NCBI GenBank assembly: GCA_022826345.1
Contig: JAJDVB010000021.1
Coordinates: 1 to 42,774, forward strand
Source: Alphaproteobacteria bacterium
GTDB taxonomy: Bacteria; Pseudomonadota; Alphaproteobacteria; UBA828
Direction of reading: 5' to 3'
DNA: 42,774 bases
The notes under the pieces are model-generated. The model saw only the letters and a program-made list of their open reading frames with translations. It searched no databases and was not told the origin of the DNA. A program made the position numbers and the translations under genes. Shown one piece after another: positions 8,859 through 17,222 of this stretch. Every line of letters starts with the position of its first letter. Position 1 is the first letter of the stretch.

Positions 8859-9478
8859 ACCGGCGCCGCCCCGCCGCCGGCGATGTCGCGCGCGATGGGC
8901 AGCGCCCAGCCGGGCAGATTCCGCGCGTTCCGGGAGAGGTCGTGCTTGACCACATCGGGGAGATGGCGCCTGAGGGCCGCAAGGACGCGGGGGTCGCGGG
9001 CGGCGCCGGGGCCGAGCCAGCGAAGCGCCTGGGCCACCGGGGCCGCCGGGTGCCCGGCCCAGCGCATGACGCGGGGCCCGGCGTGCCGGAGCCGGACGGT
9101 TGCGCCGTCGACGTCTAAGGTGCGCGTGGCGCCGTCGGTGACGTAGCCGAGCCTGGCCGGCACCGCGTTGGTGAGGCCGAGGCGGTGGGCGGCCGTCGCG
9201 CCGTCCGGCATGATGCGGATGCCGTCGCGCCGCGCGAGCGCGGCGAGGGCGGCGTCGAGGTCGACCGGCGCGGGCCGCCCCAGCACGGCGCTGGTGCGCG
9301 GCAGGTCGTAGAGGCCGCGGCCGGCCCGGCGGAGGCGGCCTGCCCTGACGAGGCGGGAGAGCGCCTGGTCGACGGCCTCGCGGCTTCCGAGGTCGAGGAA
9401 GTCCTTGGGCGTGCACACCCACCGTCCGCGTCCGCGCGCACGCAGGCGTTTCATGATGCGGTCGGCCAAGCGTGTCAT
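8855..9478 (-). CDS. abiEi: AbiEi-type antitoxin and autorepressor
   Basis: The 207-residue protein starts with a winged-helix domain: WVCTPKDFLDLGSREAVDQAL and then GLYDLPRTSAVLG, the typical N-terminus of AbiEi/DUF6088 antitoxins. The larger C-terminal part (from about residue 75) is the domain that neutralises the toxin and helps bind DNA. I use ATG 9478; a TTG five codons earlier (9493) is the alternative. It is the first gene of the pair. Known AbiEi proteins repress their own promoter by binding repeats there, and this promoter carries a pair of matching repeats, listed separately. Confidence 0.85.
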   Translation of the reverse strand: MTRLADRIMKRLRARGRGRWVCTPKDFLDLGSREAVDQALSRLVRAGRLRRAGRGLYDLPRTSAVLGRPAPVDLDAALAALARRDGIRIMPDGATAAHRLGLTNAVPARLGYVTDGATRTLDVDGATVRLRHAGPRVMRWAGHPAAPVAQALRWLGPGAARDPRVLAALRRHLPDVVKHDLSRNARNLPGWALPIARDIAGGGAAPV

Positions 9479-9497
9479 GGCGCACCGTCCCAACGGC

Positions 9498-9539
9498 TTA
9501 TTCTGTCAGAAATCATAGATATTATTCCTGTCACTTCAA
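9498..9539 (-). promoter_or_regulatory. abiE promoter with two operator-like repeats
   Basis: Read on the minus strand, a -35 box TTGAAG (9534-9539) and a -10 box TATGAT (9512-9517) are 16 bases apart, in a clearly AT-rich patch inside GC-rich DNA. Two near-identical direct repeats, TGACAGGAATAA (9522-9533) and TGACAGAATAA (9498-9508), flank the -10 box, one inside the spacer and one just downstream. Repressor binding there would cover the promoter. This suits AbiEi autoregulation, but the binding itself is inferred. Confidence 0.6.
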
Positions 9540-9564
9540 GCCCGCCGGATTCGAGGCGTGCGGT

Positions 9565-10308
9565 CTAAAGCAGGCCCTTCTCGCGGAAGCTGAACGCCTC
9601 GCCCGCCGTCACGACGATGTGGTCGTGGAGGTCGACGTCGATAGTCTTGAGGGCGTCGCGCAGACGGGCGGTCATCTCGACGTCCGCCCTCGACGGTGTA
9701 GGATCCTGCGACGGGTGCGGATGCAAGACGACGAGGGCGGATGCGCCCACCTCCAGCGCGCGGACGCAGAGCTGGCGGGGATAGACGGGGGTGTGGTTGA
9801 CGGTGCCGGTCTGCAGCAGCTCATCGCGAATCAGCCGGTTCTTGGTGTCGAGGTAGAGCGCGCGGAACTCTTCCACGTCGCGGTGCGCCGCCAGGGTGCG
9901 GCAATACTCGACGACCTTCTCGTAGGTCGCGAGCTGGGGATGGAAGCTCTCGGGCAGCGCGGCCCTGGCCATGGCGATGCCGAGCGCCTCGGCGGTCTTG
10001 ACGGCGACGATGCCGGCCTCATTCAGCCCGGCGACCGTGCGCAGCGTGTCGGTCCGTGCCGCGAGGACGCGGGCGGGCGAGCCGAAGGTGTCGAGCAGGA
10101 CCGTTGCGAGTTGCGAGGCTTCGGCGGCGGGGTGCGATCCTGCCAGCAGGAGCTGCAGAAGCTCGCGGTCGTCGACCGCCTCGCGCCCGGCGCGGAGGAA
10201 GCGCGCTTGCAGGTCGTCGTGGTCAGTGTCGGCGGGGTGCTGCGCGGAGGGCGGGGCGAACAACGTCACGTCGCGCAGGCCGGGGGCGGGCGTATTTGAG
10301 AGGCTCAT
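9565..10308 (-). CDS. radC: RadC-like JAB/MPN domain protein
   Basis: The 247-residue protein has the N-terminal helix-hairpin-helix region of RadC and a C-terminal JAB (MPN+) domain. The metal site is complete: Glu147, the HPH pair His196/His198, Ser206 and Asp209. The usual HPSGDP reads HPSQDP, with glycine replaced by glutamine next to the metal site. RadC proteins are frequent on plasmids and ICEs; despite their name their role in DNA repair is not supported, and a metalloprotease or nuclease activity remains unproven. The start ATG overlaps the stop of the 114-residue gene by four bases, so the two are coupled. Confidence 0.9.
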   Translation of the reverse strand: MSLSNTPAPGLRDVTLFAPPSAQHPADTDHDDLQARFLRAGREAVDDRELLQLLLAGSHPAAEASQLATVLLDTFGSPARVLAARTDTLRTVAGLNEAGIVAVKTAEALGIAMARAALPESFHPQLATYEKVVEYCRTLAAHRDVEEFRALYLDTKNRLIRDELLQTGTVNHTPVYPRQLCVRALEVGASALVVLHPHPSQDPTPSRADVEMTARLRDALKTIDVDLHDHIVVTAGEAFSFREKGLL

Positions 10309-10649
10309 CGCCCGGCCCTGCGGAGTTTGGCCACCAGCGTATCGATCATGCGCGGATCGGCGCCGCAGGCCTGGCCCCAGCCGCGCAGGTTGCGCTCGAA
10401 GTCCTCCAGCGCGCCGAGATGGGCGTCGAAGAGCGGATCGTGGGAGGTGGCCGCCAGCACGGAGTTGCCAGAGACGGCAATGCCGGTGATGGCGGGGTCG
10501 GTCATCGGTTCCAGGACCAGCAGCCAGCACAGGAAGGCCGCGAACATCGGCGAGAGGTTCTCGCCCCGGCGCGGGTCCATCGGGTGCAAAGCCGGGGGCG
10601 GTGCGGGCGGCAGGTCGGGGATCGCGAGGGCGGCGCTGGAATGGGGCAT
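10305..10649 (-). CDS. Hypothetical protein, 114 residues, coupled to radC
   Basis: The product has a proline-rich start and then a helical segment with a short hydrophobic run (MFAAFLCWLLVLEPM, about residues 35-49), too short and isolated to call a membrane protein with confidence. The C-terminal half (DFERNLRGWGQACGADP) is charged and helical. It overlaps radC by four bases and is probably translated with it. I recognise no family. A perfect hairpin lies 29 bases upstream of its start and may control it. Confidence 0.65.
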   Translation of the reverse strand: MPHSSAALAIPDLPPAPPPALHPMDPRRGENLSPMFAAFLCWLLVLEPMTDPAITGIAVSGNSVLAATSHDPLFDAHLGALEDFERNLRGWGQACGADPRMIDTLVAKLRRAGR

Positions 10650-10677
10650 GGCACGGCTCCATGGCGGGGAATGGAAA

Positions 10678-10712
10678 CGCCCCGCCGCGGGAGGAGAGAC
10701 CGCGGCGGGGCG
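10678..10712 (-). promoter_or_regulatory. Perfect 13-bp GC hairpin upstream of the radC pair
   Basis: CGCCCCGCCGCGG (10678-10690) is repeated in inverted form at 10700-10712 around a nine-base loop. On the minus strand the hairpin is followed by TTTCC, a weak T run. It could end or attenuate transcription arriving from the DUF6573 gene, or act as a stabilising processing point in a long message. A direct repeat CGGCGCCGGAG also occurs twice in the same gap, near 10731 and 10793. Confidence 0.5.
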
Positions 10713-10823
10713 CAGAAGGAGAGCGGGAGACGGCGCCGGAGTCCTCCAGGTTCCGCGCCGCTCGCCCGACCGGAGCCGGCCTCCGCTCCTGGCGGCGCCG
10801 GAGAGACTAGGGGGAAGGCGCGC

Positions 10824-11246
10824 TCAGTCGTCTTCGGGGAACATGATGGTGATCGCGGCCCGACCCTCGTCGCCGGCGCCGATCGCCACGATGGGGAAGT
10901 GCTTGCGGGGCGGCCGATGGCTGTCGCGGAGGTCCTTGCGGATGTCGCGCACCAGCACGCACATGGTTACGCGGTCGCTGTTGGAGGCGCGGAGCGTGTA
11001 GTGGCGCGCCATCCAAAGCACGTCCCACAGGCGACCGCGTTCGTCCTGGAAGCCGCGGTAGCCCTCGGGCAAGGCGACCAGGCGGGTCCAGACGGTGCGC
11101 GTGAGCGCGACGGGGATGGTGAAGCCCGCTTCGCGCGCGGTGTCGGAGACGTCGACGAGGATGCCGTCCTCGATCGCCTGGGCGCGTGAGTATGTGGAGA
11201 TCGCGGGGCCGAATGCGGCGGCGTTGCCGGGGTCAGCTTTGGGCAT
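10824..11246 (-). CDS. DUF6573-family protein, 140 residues
   Basis: The start MPKADPGNAA at ATG 11246 has GGAAGGA upstream. The segment YSRAQAIEDGILVDVS, followed by TAREAGF, is typical of the DUF6573 family, found widely on plasmids and prophages and often near antirestriction or conjugation genes. No catalytic residues are known for the family. The start lies inside the end of the upstream gene (14-base overlap), which indicates one operon with it. Function unknown. Confidence 0.75.
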   Translation of the reverse strand: MPKADPGNAAAFGPAISTYSRAQAIEDGILVDVSDTAREAGFTIPVALTRTVWTRLVALPEGYRGFQDERGRLWDVLWMARHYTLRASNSDRVTMCVLVRDIRKDLRDSHRPPRKHFPIVAIGAGDEGRAAITIMFPEDD

Positions 11247-11733
11247 TGTCGATTCCTTCCCAACCCTGGAGGCGAACGAGAGCCTTGCCGCCGGCGATCT
11301 CAATGTCCGGCGCTCCGTCGGGTCTTGGCCGGACGGTGACCACCGGCTTGTTGCCGGGCGGAGGCGGGGGATCGGAGACCTCCGTGGTGACGGTGGCGGC
11401 AGGGTCCGCGAAGCGCACGCGGACCGTGCCGCCCGTCACCTCCACGCCGCCCGGCGGGTGCGGGCCGGTCAGGGTAACGACCGGCGGCTCGCCCCGCTCC
11501 GCGAACCTAGCCGGGATGGGCAGCGACTTGTCGCGGTCCCACGGATCCTCGTCGCGGCCCATGCAGCACGCATCGACATGAGTCCGGCCGCAATGATCCA
11601 CGCTTTTCCAGTTGGGGTCCTGGTTGGCCTCCTCGATGGCCTTCTCCAGCGCCTCGTCGAGGGTCTCGGCTTCGACCGAGACCGTATTCGCGTAATAGGC
11701 CGGGTAGGAGGCTTGCACCGTGTACCAGGTCAT
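11233..11733 (-). CDS. Hypothetical protein, 166 residues
   Basis: The N-terminal 40 residues (MTWYTVQASYPAYYANTV, then DEALEKAIEEAN) look like a small strand-helix unit that recurs in plasmid proteins with a name-less role. The C-terminal part is proline-rich (SDPPPPPGNKP) and probably flexible. It overlaps the GHKL ATPase gene upstream by four bases and the DUF6573 gene downstream, so it is part of that operon. No family name can be given. Confidence 0.65.
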   Translation of the reverse strand: MTWYTVQASYPAYYANTVSVEAETLDEALEKAIEEANQDPNWKSVDHCGRTHVDACCMGRDEDPWDRDKSLPIPARFAERGEPPVVTLTGPHPPGGVEVTGGTVRVRFADPAATVTTEVSDPPPPPGNKPVVTVRPRPDGAPDIEIAGGKALVRLQGWEGIDNAQS

Positions 11734-13481
11734 GCCGCGACTCCCTCCGGCGCCGGTGTCTCGGGCCCGAACTCGACCGCGACCTTGCCTTCGCGGACCT
11801 TGATGGAGATCTCGCGGTCGCGCGGAATGACCCAGAGGATCTCGCGCCAGACAGCTTCCGCGATGGTGTGCTTCCTGGCCTCGTCCTCGCTGGCCAGCAG
11901 CTTGATGGCCATGTGCGTCGCGTCCTCGCGGAAACGGCGGCGCTGGGTGTCGTGGCTGTCCGCGTCCGGGTCGTCGGAGACGGAGAAATACGCGGCCTGA
12001 AGAAGCTGGCAGAGACCGGTGGGCTGAATGTCGCTGTCCCTGGTGACGAGCGGATGCGCGTCCTCGACCCAGGTCCCCTCCTCGCCGATGAAGGCGACGT
12101 CGGCGGGGATGGCGATGGTCTCGGGCGGCCCGTCCCTGCGTACTACGTCAAGGTGAATGTGGATGGCCTCGGGCCGCGCCAGCGTGTCCGGCAGGCCCGG
12201 CGCGGTGGGGACGTCGGAGCACGGTTCGGACAGGTCGCGGAGCGCATCGAGGGGATGGGTAACGCCGGCCCCGGTGATGTCGATGCGCACGCTCTCCACC
12301 CGCGCCAGCGCGTCGTACCAGGCGTAGCCCTCCAGGCGCGTGTCGGCCTCGAACAGGCGGCCGGCGATCCCTGCCCGTTCCGCTGCCCGCCAGAGGCATT
12401 GCTGGTCCTGGGTCTCCGCATCGACCGCCATGACCAGGGTGTCGGGGCGGACCGGCTCACGGTCCGGCGTGTCCCGCCAGTCGTCGATATCGGCGATGCC
12501 GGGGCGCCAGGGACGCAAGACGGCCGGCGCGATCGGCATGTCGATGCCCGCCTTCCGGGCCGACGTGAAGCGGGCGTGGGAGAGCGCAGGCGTGGGGTCG
12601 GCTCGGCGCATGGCCCGGTAGATGGCGATACGGGCCGCCTTGCGCATCTCGTCCAGGAAGGGCGTCTGCACCGCCTCGCGGCGGGCGGGCAGGACCAGCT
12701 CCAGCTCGGGGCAGGCGTCGACGTCGGCGCACACCGACCAGGTGCCGCCGTCGATAGTGTCCATGGTGGGCAGGCATACGGAGAGCGTGAGCCCGTGGAA
12801 GTTGAGGTCGGAGTTGTTGAAGCCGGGGAACCTGCTGTCGAAGACGCCGAAGGAGAGGCCCTGCCAGCGCTCGACGTGAAGCGCGCCGTCGAGGAAGGAC
12901 TTGCGCTCGACGGCCTCGCCGTTGACGGCCACGGCCAGCGGACAGTGGCGCGCGGCGGCGGCGAAGGCGGCGCGGATGCCTTCACGGCTCTGGTCGGCGC
13001 GGAAGGAGATCGCGGTGCCGCTGGGCAGCGGGGCATCCTCGCAGGAAACGATCCGGGCCTCCTGCTTTCCGATGAAGCACTCGGGCGTGAGTTCGACCCG
13101 CCAGCCGGGCATGGGTGCGCGCCCGGCGGTGGCCGGCCGCGATGAGATGACACAGCCGCGCTTCGACAGCGCATAGACGCCCATGCCGGCGGGGTCTTCG
13201 CGCTTTGCCGTGGCGGCGTCCCAGCCGCTCTCGCCGAAGGAGAGCAGCGCAGCCGGGTCGGCGATGCCGAAGCCGTCGTCGGTGACGGTGACGACGGTGC
13301 CGCCTTCGGGCATGGCCTCGGTGGCGACGTCGAGCCGCGTGGCGCCGCTGCGGCGCGAGTTCTGGATCAGCTCAGCCGCCGCGTCCGCGACGGATGCGTT
13401 GAAGAATCGCGAAACCCGGTCGATGGCGCCGTCGTGGACGCGGGCCCGGATCGTCGTGGGCAGATAGGAAGGGTCGGTCAT
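11730..13481 (-). CDS. HSP90/HTPG-like GHKL ATPase, 583 residues
   Basis: The N-terminal GHKL ATPase domain is clear. The N box with its catalytic glutamate reads AAAELIQNSR at about residues 33-42, the G1 box reads VTDDGFGI, and SFGESGW follows. Such HSP90-like ATPases of unknown client are common on plasmids of Alphaproteobacteria. The remaining 400 residues lack a recognised domain, and I see no HSP90 C-terminal dimerisation motif, so it is probably not a general chaperone. It overlaps the next gene by four bases. It is unrelated in detail to the GHKL ATPase of the defence operon at 33872. Start ATG 13481 gives MTDPSYLP. Confidence 0.75.
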   Translation of the reverse strand: MTDPSYLPTTIRARVHDGAIDRVSRFFNASVADAAAELIQNSRRSGATRLDVATEAMPEGGTVVTVTDDGFGIADPAALLSFGESGWDAATAKREDPAGMGVYALSKRGCVISSRPATAGRAPMPGWRVELTPECFIGKQEARIVSCEDAPLPSGTAISFRADQSREGIRAAFAAAARHCPLAVAVNGEAVERKSFLDGALHVERWQGLSFGVFDSRFPGFNNSDLNFHGLTLSVCLPTMDTIDGGTWSVCADVDACPELELVLPARREAVQTPFLDEMRKAARIAIYRAMRRADPTPALSHARFTSARKAGIDMPIAPAVLRPWRPGIADIDDWRDTPDREPVRPDTLVMAVDAETQDQQCLWRAAERAGIAGRLFEADTRLEGYAWYDALARVESVRIDITGAGVTHPLDALRDLSEPCSDVPTAPGLPDTLARPEAIHIHLDVVRRDGPPETIAIPADVAFIGEEGTWVEDAHPLVTRDSDIQPTGLCQLLQAAYFSVSDDPDADSHDTQRRRFREDATHMAIKLLASEDEARKHTIAEAVWREILWVIPRDREISIKVREGKVAVEFGPETPAPEGVAA

Positions 13482-13594
13482 GGCGGTGGTCTCCCATGAA
13501 AGCGGTGGACAGAAAGGCGCCCCGCCGAACGGACCCAAGGGCCGCTGACCCGAAGGGCCGCCAACCGGCAGGGCGCAGGGAAGGAACGCGGCGC

Positions 13595-16183
13595 CTACGA
13601 ACGGCGCAGGAAGGCGGGGATATCCAGCGCGTCGCCGCCGCTCGCGCTGGCGGTATTGTGGCCGTTGCCCGGGACCGGCGGCGCGGGCGGGATGTCTTCG
13701 GCGGATGAATCGCCGTTGCCGTCACCGCCGTTCTCGAAGCCGACGGTGTTGACGATCACCCTGGGTCCGCCGCCCGCGACAGGCACGGCGTTCACGGCGT
13801 CGATCGCGTCGTGGCCGGTGGGGGTGATGGTTTCACCATCGGGGGCGCCGGGCGATCCGGTGGTCTCCGGCGCAGGGGTCCCGTTGGGCGGTTCGGACGG
13901 GTCAGCCTGTTCCGCATCGGCGGCATCGGGCGCCCGGCTCTCGGGGGGCTCGCCGTCCGCAGACGGCTCGTGCTGCTCCGTCGCGGCCTCCTGCTGTCCG
14001 CTGGACTGCGCGTCGTCCGAAGGTTCCGCGTCCACGGGTGAAGTGTCCTGCGCGGAGTCGGCCTCGGCCGCACCGGGCGCGGGCTCCGTCACCGTCTCAC
14101 CGGACGCTGCGCCCTCGGCCTGGGCCGGCGTCGACGCGTCGCCGTCGTCGGCGTGGCCTGTGTCGAAAGCGGCGAAGCCGGGCGGCACCCAGGCCAGCGC
14201 AGCCGCGCGTCCTTCTTTCGGGACGCCCAGAGGCACCGCGTCTCCGGCCGCGAAGGCGGTCTCCATCGCTGTGGCGAGCGCTGCCTTCTTGTCCTTGCGG
14301 TGGGTGTGCGCCCACTCGATACCCAGGGTCTCGCGGGCGACCTTGAGCATCCTGTCCTTGCGCACCCGCGACCAGAACATCTCGGCGGTCGGCCGGACGT
14401 GCGACGCGAACTCGATGTCGAGCCGGGCGACGGTGGCTTCCAGCTCGGGCCGGGCGTCCGCCTCGAACGCGAGCTGGCCGTTGACCGTGCGCGCGACGCA
14501 GGCGGCGAACAGGCGCTGCTTGTCCGGCTCGGGCAACGCCCGGAGCGCCGCGAAGGACTCCTGGCGGTCGTCGATCTCCAGCCAGTCGAAGGGGAGCGAG
14601 GAGCGGTCGGCCAGCATGGCCTCTCCGGGGCTCCAGTCGCCGAAGGCGTCGTCGTTGACCCTGAGCGGCGGCCGGTCCGGGGTCTCGCGCACCGCGATGT
14701 CGAGCGCGTGGTCGTGATAGCCGGGGGTAAACACCGCGCGCCCCATCTGGAACAGCATGAGGTCGTAGGCCGCCCCGAAGTCCTCGGCGAGGTGGGCCTT
14801 GACCAACGCCGTGCGGACGGCGCGGAGATCGTCGGCGAGTCCGATGCCGACACCGGCCTCCTTGCGCGCCTCGGCCTCCGGGTCGGGCCGGGCGGCAGGG
14901 ATGGCCGGGCCGGAGATGGAGGGGGACTGGATGCCGGAGGCGGCCTGTCGGCCGTCGTCCTGCCCGCCACCCTCATGGGAGGCGGCGCCCGAGCTGGCGG
15001 TGTCGGTATCGGCCGGCATGTCCTCGGGCTTCACGAGCCCCTGGACGACCTGCAACTCGCCGTTGCCGCCGATGGTGACGATGCACCCGGCGATGGCGAT
15101 ATCCTCGGGCGAGAATACCGCGCGGGCCTTGATGGCATCCTGGATCTGCTCGAGGCGCGGCTCGATCGCTTCCGCCTCCTCGATCAGCTCGTCGGTCCAC
15201 GCATCCTCGTCCATGTTGACGAGCTCGTCGTGGCGGGTATGCAGCCGCTCGATCTCGGCCTTTTCCTCGTCGGTGGGCTCGGCCGGCGTGGGGCGCACCC
15301 GCCCGAAACGGGCGAGGTCGGACCACTCGACGTCGAGCCGGGCCTCGGCCCACTTCCACCGCGTCGCGAGCTCATCCGCCGCCACCTTGAGCCGGTCCAT
15401 GGCGAGCTGCATCAGCAGCACCGGGTCCTCCAGCCAGACGCCGTTTTCGTGCTCGTCGGCGAAGAGGTCGCGCAACACCGGACCCCCTGCCGCCTCGTAG
15501 GTGTCAATGCCGACGTAGCGGGCGAGCGCGGCGCCGGCGGGGATGCGGTCCTCGGTGAGCATGCGCTTGATCTGCCAGCCGGTGGGGCGGTAGCCCTGGT
15601 CCTTGACCTGCTCCCACACCGCCACCTGGCGCGCGGTGTCGGTGGTGACGGCGAAGGCCTTGAGGGTCTCGAGGTCGATGGCGTTCTCCCGGTAGGCGTC
15701 CAGCAGCTCCGGCGCAGCGTGGCCGAGGCGCAGGCGCTGCTCGACGATGCGCTCGGAGACCCCGAAGCGGGCGGCGATGTCGGCGACGGTGGCGCCGGCG
15801 AGCGCCAGCGCGCCGAAGGCTTCGACCTGGTCGGCCGGGTGCATTGCCACTCTGACCACGTTCTCGGCGAGCGAGATCTCGCCGTCGGCGACGCCGTTGG
15901 TGACGATGCGGCAGGGGACGGGATGGTTGGCCTCGATGACGCCCTCGCCGGCGAGCTCGTTGAGCGCGGCGAGGCGCCTGGCGCCGGCGATGACGGCGAA
16001 GCGCTCGCCGAGATCCTCGGCGGGTCCGACGTCGCGGACCACGAGGTTCTCGAGCACGTCGAGAGCGGCGATGGAGGCCTTGAGCTCGGCGAAGGCGCTC
16101 TTGCCTGCGTCCGTCTTGCGGACGTTGGCGGGCGAGGGCTCCAGCCGGTGGAGCGGGATGGATCGGATGACAGGGTCGTGCAT
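13595..16183 (-). CDS. parB: Long ParB-like partition/regulatory protein, 862 residues
   Basis: Residues 5-115 form the ParB N-terminal domain, including the CTP-binding-type box IAGARRLAAL and NVVRVAMHPADQ. A helix-turn-helix follows (TVADIAARFGVSERIVEQRL, about residues 132-151). The middle carries several helical stretches. The last 160 residues are low-complexity, rich in Glu, Asp, Ser and Pro, and probably disordered. Ordinary ParB proteins have 280-350 residues, so this one is much longer. No parA gene is seen in the window, so it may be a ParB-like transcription factor or anti-silencing protein rather than a segregation protein. It is separated from the ATPase gene by 113 bases on the same strand. 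Confidence 0.85.
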   Translation of the reverse strand: MHDPVIRSIPLHRLEPSPANVRKTDAGKSAFAELKASIAALDVLENLVVRDVGPAEDLGERFAVIAGARRLAALNELAGEGVIEANHPVPCRIVTNGVADGEISLAENVVRVAMHPADQVEAFGALALAGATVADIAARFGVSERIVEQRLRLGHAAPELLDAYRENAIDLETLKAFAVTTDTARQVAVWEQVKDQGYRPTGWQIKRMLTEDRIPAGAALARYVGIDTYEAAGGPVLRDLFADEHENGVWLEDPVLLMQLAMDRLKVAADELATRWKWAEARLDVEWSDLARFGRVRPTPAEPTDEEKAEIERLHTRHDELVNMDEDAWTDELIEEAEAIEPRLEQIQDAIKARAVFSPEDIAIAGCIVTIGGNGELQVVQGLVKPEDMPADTDTASSGAASHEGGGQDDGRQAASGIQSPSISGPAIPAARPDPEAEARKEAGVGIGLADDLRAVRTALVKAHLAEDFGAAYDLMLFQMGRAVFTPGYHDHALDIAVRETPDRPPLRVNDDAFGDWSPGEAMLADRSSLPFDWLEIDDRQESFAALRALPEPDKQRLFAACVARTVNGQLAFEADARPELEATVARLDIEFASHVRPTAEMFWSRVRKDRMLKVARETLGIEWAHTHRKDKKAALATAMETAFAAGDAVPLGVPKEGRAAALAWVPPGFAAFDTGHADDGDASTPAQAEGAASGETVTEPAPGAAEADSAQDTSPVDAEPSDDAQSSGQQEAATEQHEPSADGEPPESRAPDAADAEQADPSEPPNGTPAPETTGSPGAPDGETITPTGHDAIDAVNAVPVAGGGPRVIVNTVGFENGGDGNGDSSAEDIPPAPPVPGNGHNTASASGGDALDIPAFLRRS

Positions 16184-16196
16184 GAAACGGTCTCCC

Positions 16197-16266
16197 GGGA
16201 TGCGTGGATGGGAGAGGACCGGACTCGCTCCGCGAGCCCCGGCCCTCGCCGGAAATCACGCATCCC
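16197..16266. repeat. Inverted repeat in the gap before parB
   Basis: GGGATGCGTG (16197-16206) is repeated in inverse at 16257-16266, with about 50 bases between. A smaller stem (CTCGC-TCC-GCGAG) lies inside the loop. The element sits in the 5' leader region of the ParB-like gene and could be a structured leader or a binding site for that protein. No experiment or comparison is available to decide. Confidence 0.4.
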
Positions 16267-16313
16267 GCTCGACCGCTCGGCGCAGCGCGGCGGGGAAGAG
16301 GAGTGGCAGGAGA

Positions 16314-17222
16314 TCAGTCGGTGCAGTGGCAGTCGAAGGTGTCGGTGTCGGTGTCGTCGGCGGAGGACGCCGCGGCATCGTCGAACAGGTCGCGGTGGGC
16401 AAGCGCGGCGTCCTTCAGCTCGGCGTAGGTCTCGCCGAGGCGGAAGCGTTTCATCGATTCGCAGGCGCGGCCGTCCGGGCCGGTGCGATTCGCTACCCTC
16501 GCCTCTTGTTCGATCCACCAGTCGGCAAGAGAGGGGTCCTCGCGGATGAGGCGGATAAGCTTGGAGCGAGCCTTCACCATGCAGAGCGTGCAGTTTCCGG
16601 CGTAGGAGGGAATGCCGAGATCGAAGGGCTGGCGCTTCCACCAGTCGAGGACGTCCGCCTCGCGGACCCCGGCGTCGGCCAGCGGCAGCACGGCGCGGGC
16701 GCCAGTGCGCGAGCCGCAGTTGCGGGCGCGCATCCTCAGGACACGCCGCTGCTCGTCGGCGCGCAGCCCGATCACCGAGTGCCAGCGGTTGAGGCCGAGA
16801 CGGTAGCGGGCGAAGGAGTCGATCCTGTCGCGCTTCAGAAACGAAGAGCAGAATTTGGTGGTGATGTTTGGGACGAATCCTTTGCGATCGATGAGCGCGG
16901 CATAGGGCTCGCCGTTGCGGGACGCGGTGGCGAAGTCGACGACGCGGGTGCGGTGAGGAGCGTTCCAGTCGTACTCGACCCAGTGCACCGTGGTGGACCA
17001 CGCTGCGGCGCACGTGTCGACAAAATCGAGAGTCTGCGGCCGTTCCATGGCCGTGTTCGCGAAGACGACGAAGACCCCGTCGGGAAGCTGGCCTCCGTAG
17101 GCGTCGATGACGTGCTTCAGCAGAAATCCTGAGGTCCTGCCTCCGCTGAAGCTGATGACGGCGGGGCGCGGCACGCGGTATGGATTGCGGACTGTGCGGG
17201 GAAGACGGGCGGTGGCGGTCAT
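16314..17222 (-). CDS. PP-loop ATPase of the PAPS reductase/ATP sulfurylase-like family, 302 residues
   Basis: The PP loop SFSGGRTS lies at about residues 24-31, and the family's second block DGVFVVFANTAMERPQTLDF follows. The enzyme would activate a substrate by adenylation. Several cysteines are placed in order (TKFCSSFLK, then RNCGS, then the CxxC of GNCTLC), which could hold an iron-sulphur cluster, as in some sulphur-transfer relatives. The C-terminal tail is acidic and ends in a CHC motif. It is too short and too different to be the assimilatory CysH, and no other sulphur-assimilation or dnd genes are near. The gene overlaps the next by four bases. Substrate unknown. Confidence 0.8.
   Translation of the reverse strand: MTATARLPRTVRNPYRVPRPAVISFSGGRTSGFLLKHVIDAYGGQLPDGVFVVFANTAMERPQTLDFVDTCAAAWSTTVHWVEYDWNAPHRTRVVDFATASRNGEPYAALIDRKGFVPNITTKFCSSFLKRDRIDSFARYRLGLNRWHSVIGLRADEQRRVLRMRARNCGSRTGARAVLPLADAGVREADVLDWWKRQPFDLGIPSYAGNCTLCMVKARSKLIRLIREDPSLADWWIEQEARVANRTGPDGRACESMKRFRLGETYAELKDAALAHRDLFDDAAASSADDTDTDTFDCHCTD

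Noticed and set aside
7708..8982. A 424-codon minus-strand frame overlapping the AbiE toxin
   Set aside because: Arg/Gly/Ala-rich shadow in another frame of the same strand; the toxin frame carries the GGTSLSK and SEDIDL motifs.
14153..16549. A 798-codon plus-strand frame
   Set aside because: Antisense to the ParB-like gene, whose HTH and ParB box are clear.
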